A stretch of 22,832 nt of DNA from positions 1 through 22,832 of the forward strand of contig JAEEHZ010000031.1 in the NCBI GenBank assembly GCA_016281115.1, in the 5' to 3' direction. Shown here piece after piece: positions 14,526-22,604 of the stretch. The stretch is from Clostridiaceae bacterium (GTDB lineage: Bacteria > Bacillota > Clostridia > Oscillospirales > Acutalibacteraceae). The stretch's first letter is position 1, and every line of letters begins with the position of its first letter. The notes beneath the pieces were generated by a model that searched no databases, had not been told where the DNA came from, and was given only the letters and a program-made list of their open reading frames with translations. The translations under genes and the position numbers were made by a program.

Positions 14526-17141
14526 TTACAAAGCTTTAAAGCCTGCAGCGTTTATCGCTTCTTTCAGTACGGAAACATCAATATCCTTTTCAAGCACGGC
14601 AACGGCACGTTTTTCTTCCAGACTTACCTCGGCGGTTACGCCGTCTATTGCGTTAAGCGCAGCCTCTGCTGTTTGTCTGCAATGGTCGCAAGACATACCT
14701 TCAATAGATATTTCCACTGTCTTTTTCATATTGCTTTCATCCTTTTTATCATCACTTTGTTGGGTGTTCCCGTTATCCGAAGTTTCTTCTTCAAAGTTAA
14801 GGTGTATTTCTTCCGGTACATTTTGAAGCTTTTCGGGCTTTAGGGGCACCAGCTCGTCAAAGGAGCTTGCTTTGTTGTAGTCGGCAACCGAGTCGCTTTC
14901 TTCGCTCAACGCCTTAAAGTTTCTCAAACGCAGGGCATTGCTCACCACACAGACCGAAGAAAGGCTCATACACACGGCGGCGATCATAGGACTTAAAAAT
15001 CCCAAAGCCGCAAGCGGTATTCCGATACTGTTATATATCAAAGCCCAGAAAAGGTTTTGCTTTATATTTTTAATAACCGCTTTGCTAAGCATAATTGCGG
15101 TTACCGCGTCGTTTAAGTCATTTTTGATAAGCACGATATCGGCAGACTCTATTGCAACATCTGTTCCTGCCCCGATGGCTATTCCTACATCTGCCGCGGC
15201 AAGGGCGGGCGCGTCGTTGATTCCGTCGCCGATCATTGCCACTGTTTTTCCGTCTCTTTTAGAGGCGCGCACAACTTTTTCTTTCTGATAGGGCAAAACA
15301 TCTGCGATAACATCTTTAATACCGACAATACGTCGTATGGCTTGTGATGTTATCTTGTTGTCTCCCGTTAGCATAATTGTTTCTATGTTCATTCTCTGCA
15401 TACGTGCTATCGCAGTGCGGCTTGTAGCTTTTACCGTATCTGACAGGGCGATTATACCGAGCATCCTTGTTTCGTCGGCATAATAAAGGCAGGTTTTTCC
15501 TTCAAGCGCAAGTTGTTCAGCCATATCCTTAAAGCTTCCCGGGTCAATGCCCAGTTTTTCTATTAGCTTTACGTTTCCGCCGTAAAATTTCTTGCCCTCG
15601 GCATATGCGCAAACGCCCATACCGGGCATACGCTCAAATTTTTCCGTTTTAAACAATGTTATATCATTGTTTTTCGCAAACTCGCACACGGCGTTTGAAA
15701 GCGGATGTTCGGAGTTATTCTCAAGCGAGGCGGCGAGAGCCAAAAGGTGATAATCCTTTATCGGTTCAAGCGGACAAATATCGGTAACGCTCGGTATGCC
15801 TTCGGTTATTGTTCCGGTTTTGTCTATGACTACAGTATCAATTTTATGCGCTATTTCAAGGGCTTCTGCGCTCTTTATCAATATTCCGTTCTGAGCGCCT
15901 TTTCCTGTTCCGACCATAATAGATGTGGGCGTTGCAAGACCAAGCGCGCATGGGCAGGATATTACAAGAACTGATATCCCATTTGTAAGCGCAGTCGGAA
16001 AATCTTTTGTTATAATAAACCATACAATTGCGGTTACAACGGCTATTGCCATAACTATCGGCACAAAATAAGCCGATATCTTATCTGCCATTCTGGCAAT
16101 GGGAGCTTTCCCCGCGGAGGCTTCTTCAACAAGTCTTATTATATTTGAAAGCGTTGTGTCTTCACCTACGCGCGTTGCTTTCATCGTAAAAAATCCGGAT
16201 TTGTTTATCGTTCCGCCTGTAACGCTGTCACCCGGCTGTTTGTCAACGGGTATGCTTTCGCCTGTTATCGCAGATTCGTCCAGCGATGCATCTCCCTCTG
16301 TTATAACGCCGTCAACAGGCACGCACTCACCCGGGTGAACACAAACGATATCGCCTACCGTTACTTGCTCTACCGGCACAACAAGGCGGTTTCCGTCTCT
16401 CTCTACGGTTGCGGTTTTAGGCGTTAATTCCGCAAGAGCTTTTATTGCGTCGCTCGTCTTTTCTTTTGAACGGGCTTCCAAAAACTTGCCGAGCGTGATA
16501 AGCGTAAGAATTGTTCCTGCGCTTTCAAAGTAGAGGTGCATTGTGATATTGCCCAGTGCATCGGCATTAAAAAGAGTCAGCCTGTTGCCAATAAGGAATA
16601 TATTAAATATACCGTATAATATTGCTGCGCCTGAGCTTATGGCTATCAGCGAGTCCATATTGGGATGCCATTTTGCAAGTGATTTAAAACCTACCGTAAA
16701 ATACTTGTAGTTAATGCACGCTATGGGAATAACAAGCAAAAATTCCAAAAAGGGGAGACCGATTGCGTTATTATCCTGACTTAAGAAAAGGGGCATAGGT
16801 ACCCCTGCCATATGAAGCATAGCCAAAATAAACAGCGGGACCGCAAACACAAGCGATAATACAAGGCGCTTTTTGATTTTTTGGGCGTCGCTTTTCAATT
16901 CATCTTTTTTTGCGGGTGCTGATTTTATCCCCGAAAGTGAGGCTTCATACCCTGCGTCTGTTACGGCGGCGATAATCGTTTCATCGTTCATACAGCTTTC
17001 GTCGTATGTTACCTTCATTACGCCCGTAAGCAGGTTTATCTCAGCAGACGAAACGCCTGTAAGCGCTTCCACTGCTGTTTGTATGTGGCTTACACATGAG
17101 GCGCACGACATACCGCCCACCTCAAATTTCTTTACAGTCAT
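14526..17141 (-). CDS. copA: Copper-translocating P1B-type ATPase with HMA domains at both ends
   Basis: CopA pumps Cu+ out of the cell using ATP. In the 871-residue product an N-terminal HMA domain (1-70, GMSCASC with C13/C16) is followed by the P1B membrane core. Motifs: TGES at 293-296 (actuator), CPC at 396-398 in the transport helix, DKTGT at 440-444 (phosphorylated Asp D440), the HP segment near 470, and GDGIND at 638-643. The last membrane helices end near 740. An acidic linker then leads to a second HMA domain (805-871, C818/C821), which resembles the free copper chaperone CopZ. A C-terminal HMA is less usual; most CopA proteins carry only N-terminal ones. The ATG at 17141 follows AAAGGA at a spacing of about 10. 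No copper regulator gene lies in the window. Confidence 0.96.
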   Translation of the reverse strand: MTVKKFEVGGMSCASCVSHIQTAVEALTGVSSAEINLLTGVMKVTYDESCMNDETIIAAVTDAGYEASLSGIKSAPAKKDELKSDAQKIKKRLVLSLVFAVPLFILAMLHMAGVPMPLFLSQDNNAIGLPFLEFLLVIPIACINYKYFTVGFKSLAKWHPNMDSLIAISSGAAILYGIFNIFLIGNRLTLFNADALGNITMHLYFESAGTILTLITLGKFLEARSKEKTSDAIKALAELTPKTATVERDGNRLVVPVEQVTVGDIVCVHPGECVPVDGVITEGDASLDESAITGESIPVDKQPGDSVTGGTINKSGFFTMKATRVGEDTTLSNIIRLVEEASAGKAPIARMADKISAYFVPIVMAIAVVTAIVWFIITKDFPTALTNGISVLVISCPCALGLATPTSIMVGTGKGAQNGILIKSAEALEIAHKIDTVVIDKTGTITEGIPSVTDICPLEPIKDYHLLALAASLENNSEHPLSNAVCEFAKNNDITLFKTEKFERMPGMGVCAYAEGKKFYGGNVKLIEKLGIDPGSFKDMAEQLALEGKTCLYYADETRMLGIIALSDTVKATSRTAIARMQRMNIETIMLTGDNKITSQAIRRIVGIKDVIADVLPYQKEKVVRASKRDGKTVAMIGDGINDAPALAAADVGIAIGAGTDVAIESADIVLIKNDLNDAVTAIMLSKAVIKNIKQNLFWALIYNSIGIPLAALGFLSPMIAAVCMSLSSVCVVSNALRLRNFKALSEESDSVADYNKASSFDELVPLKPEKLQNVPEEIHLNFEEETSDNGNTQQSDDKKDESNMKKTVEISIEGMSCDHCRQTAEAALNAIDGVTAEVSLEEKRAVAVLEKDIDVSVLKEAINAAGFKAL
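14727..14745 (-). promoter_or_regulatory. Possible internal ribosome site and start within copA
   Basis: On the minus strand AAAGGAT (14745-14739) lies 10 bases before an in-frame ATG at 14729-14727, codon 805 of copA. Starting there would give a 67-residue CopZ-like protein alone, the normal size of CopZ. The linker before it is Lys/Asp-rich, so the purine match may be chance. Confidence 0.3.
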
Positions 17142-17203
17142 TTTTATCGTTCCTTTTATATAAATATCAAAAGCACAATTACAACTAATATAACAAAACT
17201 TGT

Positions 17204-17236
17204 AACAATTGTAATATATTTTTTACCAAATGTCAA
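17204..17236 (-). promoter_or_regulatory. copA promoter with cop-box-like operator
   Basis: On the minus strand TTGACA (17236-17231) and TACAAT (17213-17208) are separated by 17 bases. The -10 box overlaps TACAATTGTT (17213-17204), one base off the TACANNTGTA cop box bound by CopY-type repressors, and it contains the perfect palindrome ACAATTGT (17212-17205). The leader to copA is about 60 bases. The promoter is well supported; the operator is inference, since such AT-rich sites arise by chance. Confidence 0.6.
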
Positions 17237-17294
17237 GCTTTGCCACAGTATTAACGCAGTGACGGTATAAATTGCAGAATATGGCTTTAAAAGC

Positions 17295-17323
17295 TTGATT
17301 TTTAAGGGGAAATATGGTATCAT
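17295..17323 (+). promoter_or_regulatory. Probable promoter for the DUF1624-ychF gene set
   Basis: TTGATT (17295-17300) and TATCAT (17318-17323) are separated by 17 bases and lie about 36 bases before the first gene of the plus-strand set. It is divergent from the copA promoter, 58 bp away. Confidence 0.5.
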
Positions 17324-17358
17324 AACCAGAAATATATAATGGTGCAGGAGGTGCGGTA

Positions 17359-18129
17359 ATGGCGGAAAAATCGGGCAGAATTACAATTATAGACGAACTG
17401 CGCGGATTGGCAGTCGTTTGTATGATCGTTTATCACGCGCTGTTTACCGTGGGCAATATTTTCGGTTTGCGGCAGGCGCAGGATATTATGAACTTTTTTA
17501 TGCCTGTGGAACCGATTTTTGCCGGATTGTTCATATTTATCTCCGGTATTTGCACAAAGCTCAGCCATTCAAATCAAAAACGCGGGCTTATACTTGCCGC
17601 CGTGGCGATAGCAATATCCGGTGTTACGATTATTTTGTTGCCTAACATCGGCGTATACGGGTGCGAAATATATTTCGGCGTGATACATTTGCTTGCGTTT
17701 TCGATAATTATATTTTCACTTTTGGAAAAGTTGCTCGCTAAAATCCCACCGTTTTTGGGATTTGTTATTTTCGCAGCCGCATTTGTGTTTACATACAATG
17801 TGCCTAAGGGCATATTGGGAGCTTTTGAACTGAGTACGGAAATACCGCAAAGCTTTTATGACGTACCTGTCTTATTCTTTTTGGGATTACCGGGTACAAG
17901 CTTTGTAAGCGCTGATTATTTTCCGATAATTCCCTGGTTTTTGTTATTTCTCTCAGGGTCGTACGTGGGTGTTTGGGCGAAAAACGGAAAATTCCCCGCG
18001 TTTATGTATAAATCGTGTATTGTACCCTTGCAGTGGTTCGGCAAAAACGCGCTTATCATATATGTTTTGCATCAGCCGATCATATACGGTATAGCATGGG
18101 GAATAAAGCGGCTTATCACAGGCGAATAA
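17359..18129 (+). CDS. DUF1624/HGSNAT-type membrane acyltransferase
   Basis: The 256-residue polytopic membrane protein matches the DUF1624 family, related to heparan-alpha-glucosaminide N-acetyltransferase, which passes acetyl groups across membranes. The family mark is the N-terminal RITIIDELRGLAVVCMIVYHALF (about 7-29), with the conserved D-x-x-R-G and a His in the first helix. About six to seven membrane helices follow, and the C-terminal LIIYVLHQPIIYG resembles the final helix of this acyltransferase superfamily. AGGAGGTG lies 5 bases before the ATG. The acceptor is unknown; cell-surface sugars are a reasonable guess. ychF follows after 30 bp. Confidence 0.83.
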   Translation: MAEKSGRITIIDELRGLAVVCMIVYHALFTVGNIFGLRQAQDIMNFFMPVEPIFAGLFIFISGICTKLSHSNQKRGLILAAVAIAISGVTIILLPNIGVYGCEIYFGVIHLLAFSIIIFSLLEKLLAKIPPFLGFVIFAAAFVFTYNVPKGILGAFELSTEIPQSFYDVPVLFFLGLPGTSFVSADYFPIIPWFLLFLSGSYVGVWAKNGKFPAFMYKSCIVPLQWFGKNALIIYVLHQPIIYGIAWGIKRLITGE

Positions 18130-18159
18130 TTTGAATAACCGAAAGGAATGTTAAGGAAT

Positions 18160-19254
18160 ATGAAATTAGGAATAGTAGGCTTGCCGAATGTAGGCAAAAG
18201 CACACTTTTTAACGCTATAACAAACGCAGGGGCACAATCTGCTAATTATCCCTTTTGCACGATAGAGCCGAATGTTGGCATCGTATCGGTTCCCGATAAA
18301 AGGCTTGATAAGCTTGCCGAGATGTATGACCCCGATAAATTTACACCTGCAACAATAGAATTTGTTGATATTGCAGGCCTTGTAAAAGGTGCGTCTAAAG
18401 GCGAAGGGCTCGGCAACAAATTTTTGGCTAACATAAGAGAGGTAGATGCCGTTGTTCACGTTGTACGCTGTTTTGACAACGACAACATAGTCCACGTAGA
18501 CGGAAGCGTTGACCCCGCCAGAGATATAGATACAATAAATCTTGAGCTTATAATGTCAGATGTGGATATAGTGGAACGTCGTATAGACAAAGCCAAAAAG
18601 ATGGCAAAGGCGGATAAAAAGTTTAGGGAGGAAGCCGAATTTTTTGAGAGAATATTAAGCGTTTTGAACTCAGGCAAGCCTGCGCGCGGTGCTGAATGCA
18701 GTGAGGAAGAGGCAATACTTCTTGCAAGCGCACCGCTGCTTACAAACAAGCCTATAATATACGCCGCGAATATGAGCGATGTTGATTTTTCTTCGGGAAT
18801 AGAAGAAAACGAATACTATAACAAAGTTAAGGCAATTGCCGAAAGCGAACACGCCGCTGTTTTACCGATATGCGCGGAGCTGGAAGCCGAAATAGCCGGT
18901 ATGGACGCAGAGGAAAAAGAAATCTTCCTTTCCGATTTGGGGCTTGAGCAAAGCGGATTGGAAAGGCTTATTACAAAGTGTTATTCTCTGCTCGGGCTCA
19001 TATCATATCTCACCGCGGGAAAACCCGAAGTGAGAGCCTGGACGATAAAGAAAGGCACAAAAGCTCCTCAGGCGGCAGGCAAGATACATACCGACTTTGA
19101 ACGTGGATTTATCCGTGCCGAGGTAATAGCTTTTGACGACCTTATTGCGTGCGGCTCGCTTAATGCCGCAAAAGAAAAAGGACTTCTGAGAAGCGAAGGC
19201 AAAGACTATGTAATGAAAGACGGCGACGTTGTTCATTTCCTGTTTAACGTATAA
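18160..19254 (+). CDS. ychF: Redox-regulated ATPase YchF (OLA1 family)
   Basis: YchF is an Obg-related P-loop protein that prefers ATP to GTP and binds ribosomes; it is linked to stress response and translation quality control. The 364-residue product has the P-loop GLPNVGKS at 7-14, the G2/G3 region FVDIAGLVKGASKGEGLGN with the family's D-I-A-G, and YAANMSD in place of the GTPase NKxD. That change fits ATP preference. A coiled-coil insert (about 125-200) and a C-terminal TGS-like domain (about 280-364) are present. I chose the ATG at 18160 to match the usual N-terminus, with GAAAGGA at 18141-18147. The ATG at 18148, four codons earlier, abuts that site. Confidence 0.96.
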   Translation: MKLGIVGLPNVGKSTLFNAITNAGAQSANYPFCTIEPNVGIVSVPDKRLDKLAEMYDPDKFTPATIEFVDIAGLVKGASKGEGLGNKFLANIREVDAVVHVVRCFDNDNIVHVDGSVDPARDIDTINLELIMSDVDIVERRIDKAKKMAKADKKFREEAEFFERILSVLNSGKPARGAECSEEEAILLASAPLLTNKPIIYAANMSDVDFSSGIEENEYYNKVKAIAESEHAAVLPICAELEAEIAGMDAEEKEIFLSDLGLEQSGLERLITKCYSLLGLISYLTAGKPEVRAWTIKKGTKAPQAAGKIHTDFERGFIRAEVIAFDDLIACGSLNAAKEKGLLRSEGKDYVMKDGDVVHFLFNV

Positions 19255-19278
19255 TTATGTATAAGGACAAGTGGTAAT

Positions 19279-19962
19279 ATGTTTGAAAAGCTTACAATAG
19301 CAGAATTATTCGACCTTGAACACACAATAGCAAAAGATATTTTTGACGGTAAAACTTATCCGTGGGAGATCTTATCGGAATTGAGTGATTTTATCATAAG
19401 GCTCGGTAATACATTGGATGAATCTATGTATGAAAAAACAGGCGAAAACATTTGGATAGCCAAAAGCGCGAAGGTCGCACCCACAGCTTGCCTCAACGGT
19501 CCGCTTATAGTATGCGAAGATGCGGAGATACGCCATTGCGCATTTATCAGAGGAAGCGCAATAATAGGTAAAGGCGCAGTCGTAGGCAACTCTACCGAGA
19601 TCAAAAATTCGCTTCTTTTTGATAACGTGCAAACGCCGCACTATAACTATATAGGGGATTCAATACTCGGGTATAAGTCACACACGGGAGCGGGAAGCAT
19701 AACATCCAATTTAAAATCCGATAAATCTTTGGTTACAATATTAATTGACGGCGAAAAGATGGATACAGGCAGAAAAAAGCTTGGCGCAATACTCGGCGAT
19801 CATGTTGAGGTAGGGTGCAACAGCGTGCTTAACCCGGGTACGGTTATCGGCAGAAATACAAATATTTATCCGCTTTCAATGGTGCGCGGCTATGTGCCTG
19901 AAAACAGCATTTACAAAAAGCAGGGCGAAATTGCGGAAAAGATCGAGGGTGGTCACCGTTAA
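19279..19962 (+). CDS. Left-handed beta-helix acyltransferase-like protein (GlmU C-terminal-like)
   Basis: The 227-residue protein carries an N-terminal helical segment (about 1-55, with the D-G-K-T-Y-P-W-E motif) and then left-handed beta-helix hexapeptide repeats (about 58-205). The central HYNYIGDSILGYKSHTGAGSITSN resembles the acetyl-CoA site of GlmU and related sugar-1-phosphate acetyl/nucleotidyl enzymes, but the N-terminal pyrophosphorylase domain is missing. It may therefore be an acetyltransferase, or a partner subunit, acting on a sugar phosphate. Databases often label such proteins UDP-GlcNAc pyrophosphorylase, which I would not accept from the sequence. AAGGAC lies 10 bases before the ATG. 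It follows ychF by 24 bp, and its last bases overlap the small gene downstream. Confidence 0.85.
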   Translation: MFEKLTIAELFDLEHTIAKDIFDGKTYPWEILSELSDFIIRLGNTLDESMYEKTGENIWIAKSAKVAPTACLNGPLIVCEDAEIRHCAFIRGSAIIGKGAVVGNSTEIKNSLLFDNVQTPHYNYIGDSILGYKSHTGAGSITSNLKSDKSLVTILIDGEKMDTGRKKLGAILGDHVEVGCNSVLNPGTVIGRNTNIYPLSMVRGYVPENSIYKKQGEIAEKIEGGHR

Positions 19963-20065
19963 TACTAAAAAGACAAAGCTGATAGTAAGGATATCCGCGG
20001 TGGTTTGCGCTGTGTTGCTGATTTTGAGCGGTGTTGTATCTGTGCTTATTTCAGTTATTAAATAA
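19949..20065 (+). CDS. 38-residue single-helix membrane peptide
   Basis: A short frame overlaps the end of the beta-helix gene by 14 bases in another register. The product starts VVTVNTKKTKLIVR, with a basic N-terminus, and continues into about 22 hydrophobic residues (ISAVVCAVLLILSGVVSVLI) ending SVIK. That is the layout of a one-helix membrane peptide with its N-terminus inside. The start is GTG at 19949; the ribosome site is weak, so coupling to the upstream gene is more likely. It would otherwise be a stretch with no gene between 19962 and 20121. I do not recognise a family, and it may be an uncharacterised small protein common to this lineage. Confidence 0.6.
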   Translation: MVTVNTKKTKLIVRISAVVCAVLLILSGVVSVLISVIK

Positions 20066-20120
20066 AATTGAGTAAAGGGAAAATGCATGTTTAGTAAAAG
20101 AACATGTATAAGTAAATAAT

Positions 20121-20654
20121 ATGAATATTTGGCATGATATTGATTCTTCAAGAATAAAGCCCGACGATTTTGTCGCATGTATAGAAATACCAAAGGGTGC
20201 AAAAGCGAAGTATGAGCTCGATAAGCAAACGGGATTGCTTATTCTCGACAGAGTTCTGCACACGTCAACCCACTACCCTGCAAACTACGGCTTTATTCCC
20301 AGAACATACGCCGACGATTTAGACCCGCTTGATGTACTTGTTTTGTCAAGTGAAAAGATGTATCCGCTCACGCTTGCACGGTGTTATCCTATCGGTATGT
20401 TTACAATGATGGACAACGGCAGAAACGATGAAAAGATAATAGCCATACCTTTCAACGACCCCAACTACAACAGCTATAAAAGCATTTCGCAGTTGCCTAA
20501 GCATATTTTTGAGGAAATGCGCCACTTTTTCACGGTTTACAAGTCGCTCGAGCATAAAGACACCGTTGTAGATGAAGTTCAGGATGAAGACGCAGCGAAA
20601 AAGGTCATAGAAAAATCTATGCAGAATTACAGAGTAAAGTTTAATATTATCTAA
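20121..20654 (+). CDS. ppa: Inorganic pyrophosphatase, family I
   Basis: Soluble pyrophosphatase hydrolyses PPi to two phosphates and pulls biosynthesis forward. The 177-residue product has the family I blocks EIPKGAKAKYELD (22-34), THYPANYGFIPRTYADD (50-66) and DLDPLDVLVL (66-75), which hold the Mg2+-binding aspartates D66, D68 and D71. The middle residue of the first triplet is Leu (TTA) where the family usually has Gly, Asn, Ser or Asp, so it departs from the common signature. The ATG at 20121 is the only start possible (a stop lies upstream in frame), but no ribosome site is visible. A membrane protein gene follows 13 bp later. Confidence 0.95.
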   Translation: MNIWHDIDSSRIKPDDFVACIEIPKGAKAKYELDKQTGLLILDRVLHTSTHYPANYGFIPRTYADDLDPLDVLVLSSEKMYPLTLARCYPIGMFTMMDNGRNDEKIIAIPFNDPNYNSYKSISQLPKHIFEEMRHFFTVYKSLEHKDTVVDEVQDEDAAKKVIEKSMQNYRVKFNII

Positions 20655-20667
20655 AAGGAATGATAAA

Positions 20668-21537
20668 ATGAATTCCAAAAAAGGCTCAGCGGCAAAGGTC
20701 TTAGTAATAGTTCTTGTGCTTGTTACAATATATCTTTTGTGTACCGATTATATGTATATAACTTATAACGGGGCGTTTACCACGCAATCGGACAAAAGCG
20801 CGTACACTGATTTAAGCGGCATAATCGAATTTAACATCGGAAAATATCAAAATTCCGATATTGCGGCAGGGGTGCGTTTAGAAACTTTAACAGATGTTGA
20901 CAAATCCGAGTTCTACTGCGGACTCAGCAATGATGAAAGCGTTAACGGCAACACTGCTTTTAATATTCAAACAAGCAGTTCGGGATTTGGCGACAAAAAC
21001 GAAACCGTTACCGAATCAACCGATAATTTTGCAGTGTCGTATTCAAAGATGAATAACCCGATTAATTACATTTCACCCGATATGGGAAAGCTGTGTAAAG
21101 GTGACACCGTAAAGCTTTTTGTCAAGGCAGAGGGCGACGATGAGTATGTCGTTTCAGGTGTTTTTACTTACAATACGGAGAATTTCAAGATCAGAAATTA
21201 TTACAACACGCAGGCTTACACTACCGTGTCTTACAGTGCGTTCGATTTGCTGTTCGGCAGCGGCTCAAAGGACAATATGACTTTTGGCGGAAATCTATGG
21301 GCATTATTTTTCTGGCTGCCCCCGCTTATAACAATAGGCTTTTATGTATTTGACAGAAAAAGCAATTTAAAACATTTGACAGGTATGGCAATGTCTGTTG
21401 TGAGCATTTTTGCTGTTGTGTATTTTGTCGGCGGCGCAAGGCTGGCGTTTGGCTCTATGCTCTCAATTGTTATTAACCTTGTAATATTTATTCTTTGTCT
21501 TTATTCGGCACTTTTGGGCTTGAAAAACCGCGAGTAA
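20668..21537 (+). CDS. Membrane protein of unknown function downstream of ppa
   Basis: The function is not recognised. The 289-residue product has one membrane helix near the start (about 10-28), an outer domain (about 30-210), and three membrane helices at the C-terminus (about 210-228, 237-257 and 262-283). The outer domain is rich in Asn, Ser, Thr and Tyr and looks beta-rich; it has a single pair of Cys (near 84 and 143). No enzyme motif was seen. AAAAGGAATG lies about 8 bases before the ATG and the gap to ppa is 13 bp, so they are co-transcribed. The genes so far from 17359 may all be one transcript; no terminator lies between them. Confidence 0.85.
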   Translation: MNSKKGSAAKVLVIVLVLVTIYLLCTDYMYITYNGAFTTQSDKSAYTDLSGIIEFNIGKYQNSDIAAGVRLETLTDVDKSEFYCGLSNDESVNGNTAFNIQTSSSGFGDKNETVTESTDNFAVSYSKMNNPINYISPDMGKLCKGDTVKLFVKAEGDDEYVVSGVFTYNTENFKIRNYYNTQAYTTVSYSAFDLLFGSGSKDNMTFGGNLWALFFWLPPLITIGFYVFDRKSNLKHLTGMAMSVVSIFAVVYFVGGARLAFGSMLSIVINLVIFILCLYSALLGLKNRE

Positions 21538-21558
21538 ATAATTGACAATATTTACATC

Positions 21559-21587
21559 TTGATTCAAATTATCCTATATAATATAAT
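21559..21587 (+). promoter_or_regulatory. Promoter of the dockerin-lysozyme gene
   Basis: TTGATT (21559-21564) is followed after 17 bases by TATAAT (21582-21587). A TTGACA at 21542-21547 lies just upstream but has no good -10 at 17. The leader to the ATG at 21622 is about 28 bases. This gives the secreted gene its own control. Confidence 0.65.
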
Positions 21588-21621
21588 TTAATTACACAAA
21601 AACTGCATTGGATTGATATAT

Positions 21622-22479
21622 ATGAAAAACAAATTACATAAAATTTTGGCTTTTATTCTTATTTTGGCAATAGTGCCTTTTTGCCAAATCACCTCGGCTT
21701 CTGCAGATGAAGCCCCCGAAACAAAAATATTTATCTTCTTAACAAAGAATATGGGCTTTAACAAAGCTGCCGCCTGCGGTGTGCTTGCAAATATGTATTA
21801 CGAGTCTGCGTTTTCTCCCGTTTGCTACGGTGACAACGGTACAAGCTACGGTATCTGCCAGTGGCACAACGGCAGATTTGACAGCCTGAAAAAATTTTGC
21901 AAAGCGGGCGGTATGGATTACAAAACAATAGACGCACAGCTTGAATATCTTAAATATGAGCTTGAAACATCTTATACAGGGGTGCTTTCATTTATGCGGT
22001 ACCAAATTGAAAACACTGCGGTAGGCGCTTACAACGCAGGATATTATTGGTGCTATAATTTTGAGATACCCGGAAACAGGGCATATTACGCAGTGGAGCG
22101 CGGTTACGCAGCAAGATATACTTTCTGGCAATACTACAAAAACATAGGCGACACACTCATCTATGATATATTTGATGATGTGTATACCCTTAATATCCCC
22201 GAAGATCCTCAAACGGGCAACAATCTGCTTTTGCTTGACGGCGATACACTGCCTGTGCTGGGAGATGTTGACTGTGACGGCAAGATCTGTATGATAGACG
22301 TAACGCAGCTGCAAAAATCATTTGCAAAGCTTATTGATATAAAAGACTTGGGCGAGATGTCTAAGGTGAATTCGGACTTAAACGCCGACAATGTGGTAGA
22401 CTTAAACGATGCGGTGCTTATCCAGCGGCATATTGCAGGCGTAAAGGCAACAGACGAAATGATACTTATACTTGATTAA
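21622..22479 (+). CDS. Secreted lysozyme-like protein with C-terminal dockerin
   Basis: The 285-residue product has a signal peptide (1-28: MKNKLHK, a hydrophobic run, then SASA/D). A domain of the phage-tail lysozyme type follows (about 33-165), with a likely catalytic Glu at E61 (ANMYYESAFSP) and the YGICQWH motif (76-82). A linker (about 185-210) leads to a type I dockerin (about 214-275) with two calcium loops, D215-V-D-C-D-G...D226 and D252-L-N-A-D-N...D263. The dockerin would dock the protein on a cohesin scaffold at the cell surface. The start is ATG at 21622; an upstream TTG at 21613 is unlikely. No cohesin gene lies in the window. Confidence 0.88.
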   Translation: MKNKLHKILAFILILAIVPFCQITSASADEAPETKIFIFLTKNMGFNKAAACGVLANMYYESAFSPVCYGDNGTSYGICQWHNGRFDSLKKFCKAGGMDYKTIDAQLEYLKYELETSYTGVLSFMRYQIENTAVGAYNAGYYWCYNFEIPGNRAYYAVERGYAARYTFWQYYKNIGDTLIYDIFDDVYTLNIPEDPQTGNNLLLLDGDTLPVLGDVDCDGKICMIDVTQLQKSFAKLIDIKDLGEMSKVNSDLNADNVVDLNDAVLIQRHIAGVKATDEMILILD

Positions 22480-22501
22480 TATAATATAAGCAAAAAATGC
22501 G

Positions 22502-22540
22502 GCGGCAAGTATTAAGGCTTGTTGCCGCTATTATATTTTA
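22502..22540 (+). terminator. Weak rho-independent terminator after the dockerin gene
   Basis: GCGGCAA (22502-22508) pairs with TTGCCGC (22522-22528) over 7 bp with a 13-base loop, followed by a T/A-rich tail (TATTATATTTTATATA) from 22529. The T-run is broken by As, so efficiency may be modest. Confidence 0.55.
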
Positions 22541-22604
22541 TATATGTTTACTGAAAATTGCTGCACGGCATATTGCGCTTTAACAACTACGCTTCATTTG
22601 TCGT

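Noticed and set aside
17142..17358. Riboswitch or leader RNA between copA and the DUF1624 gene
   Set aside because: The 217 bp hold two divergent promoters and AT-rich sequence; no known riboswitch pattern or strong stem was seen.
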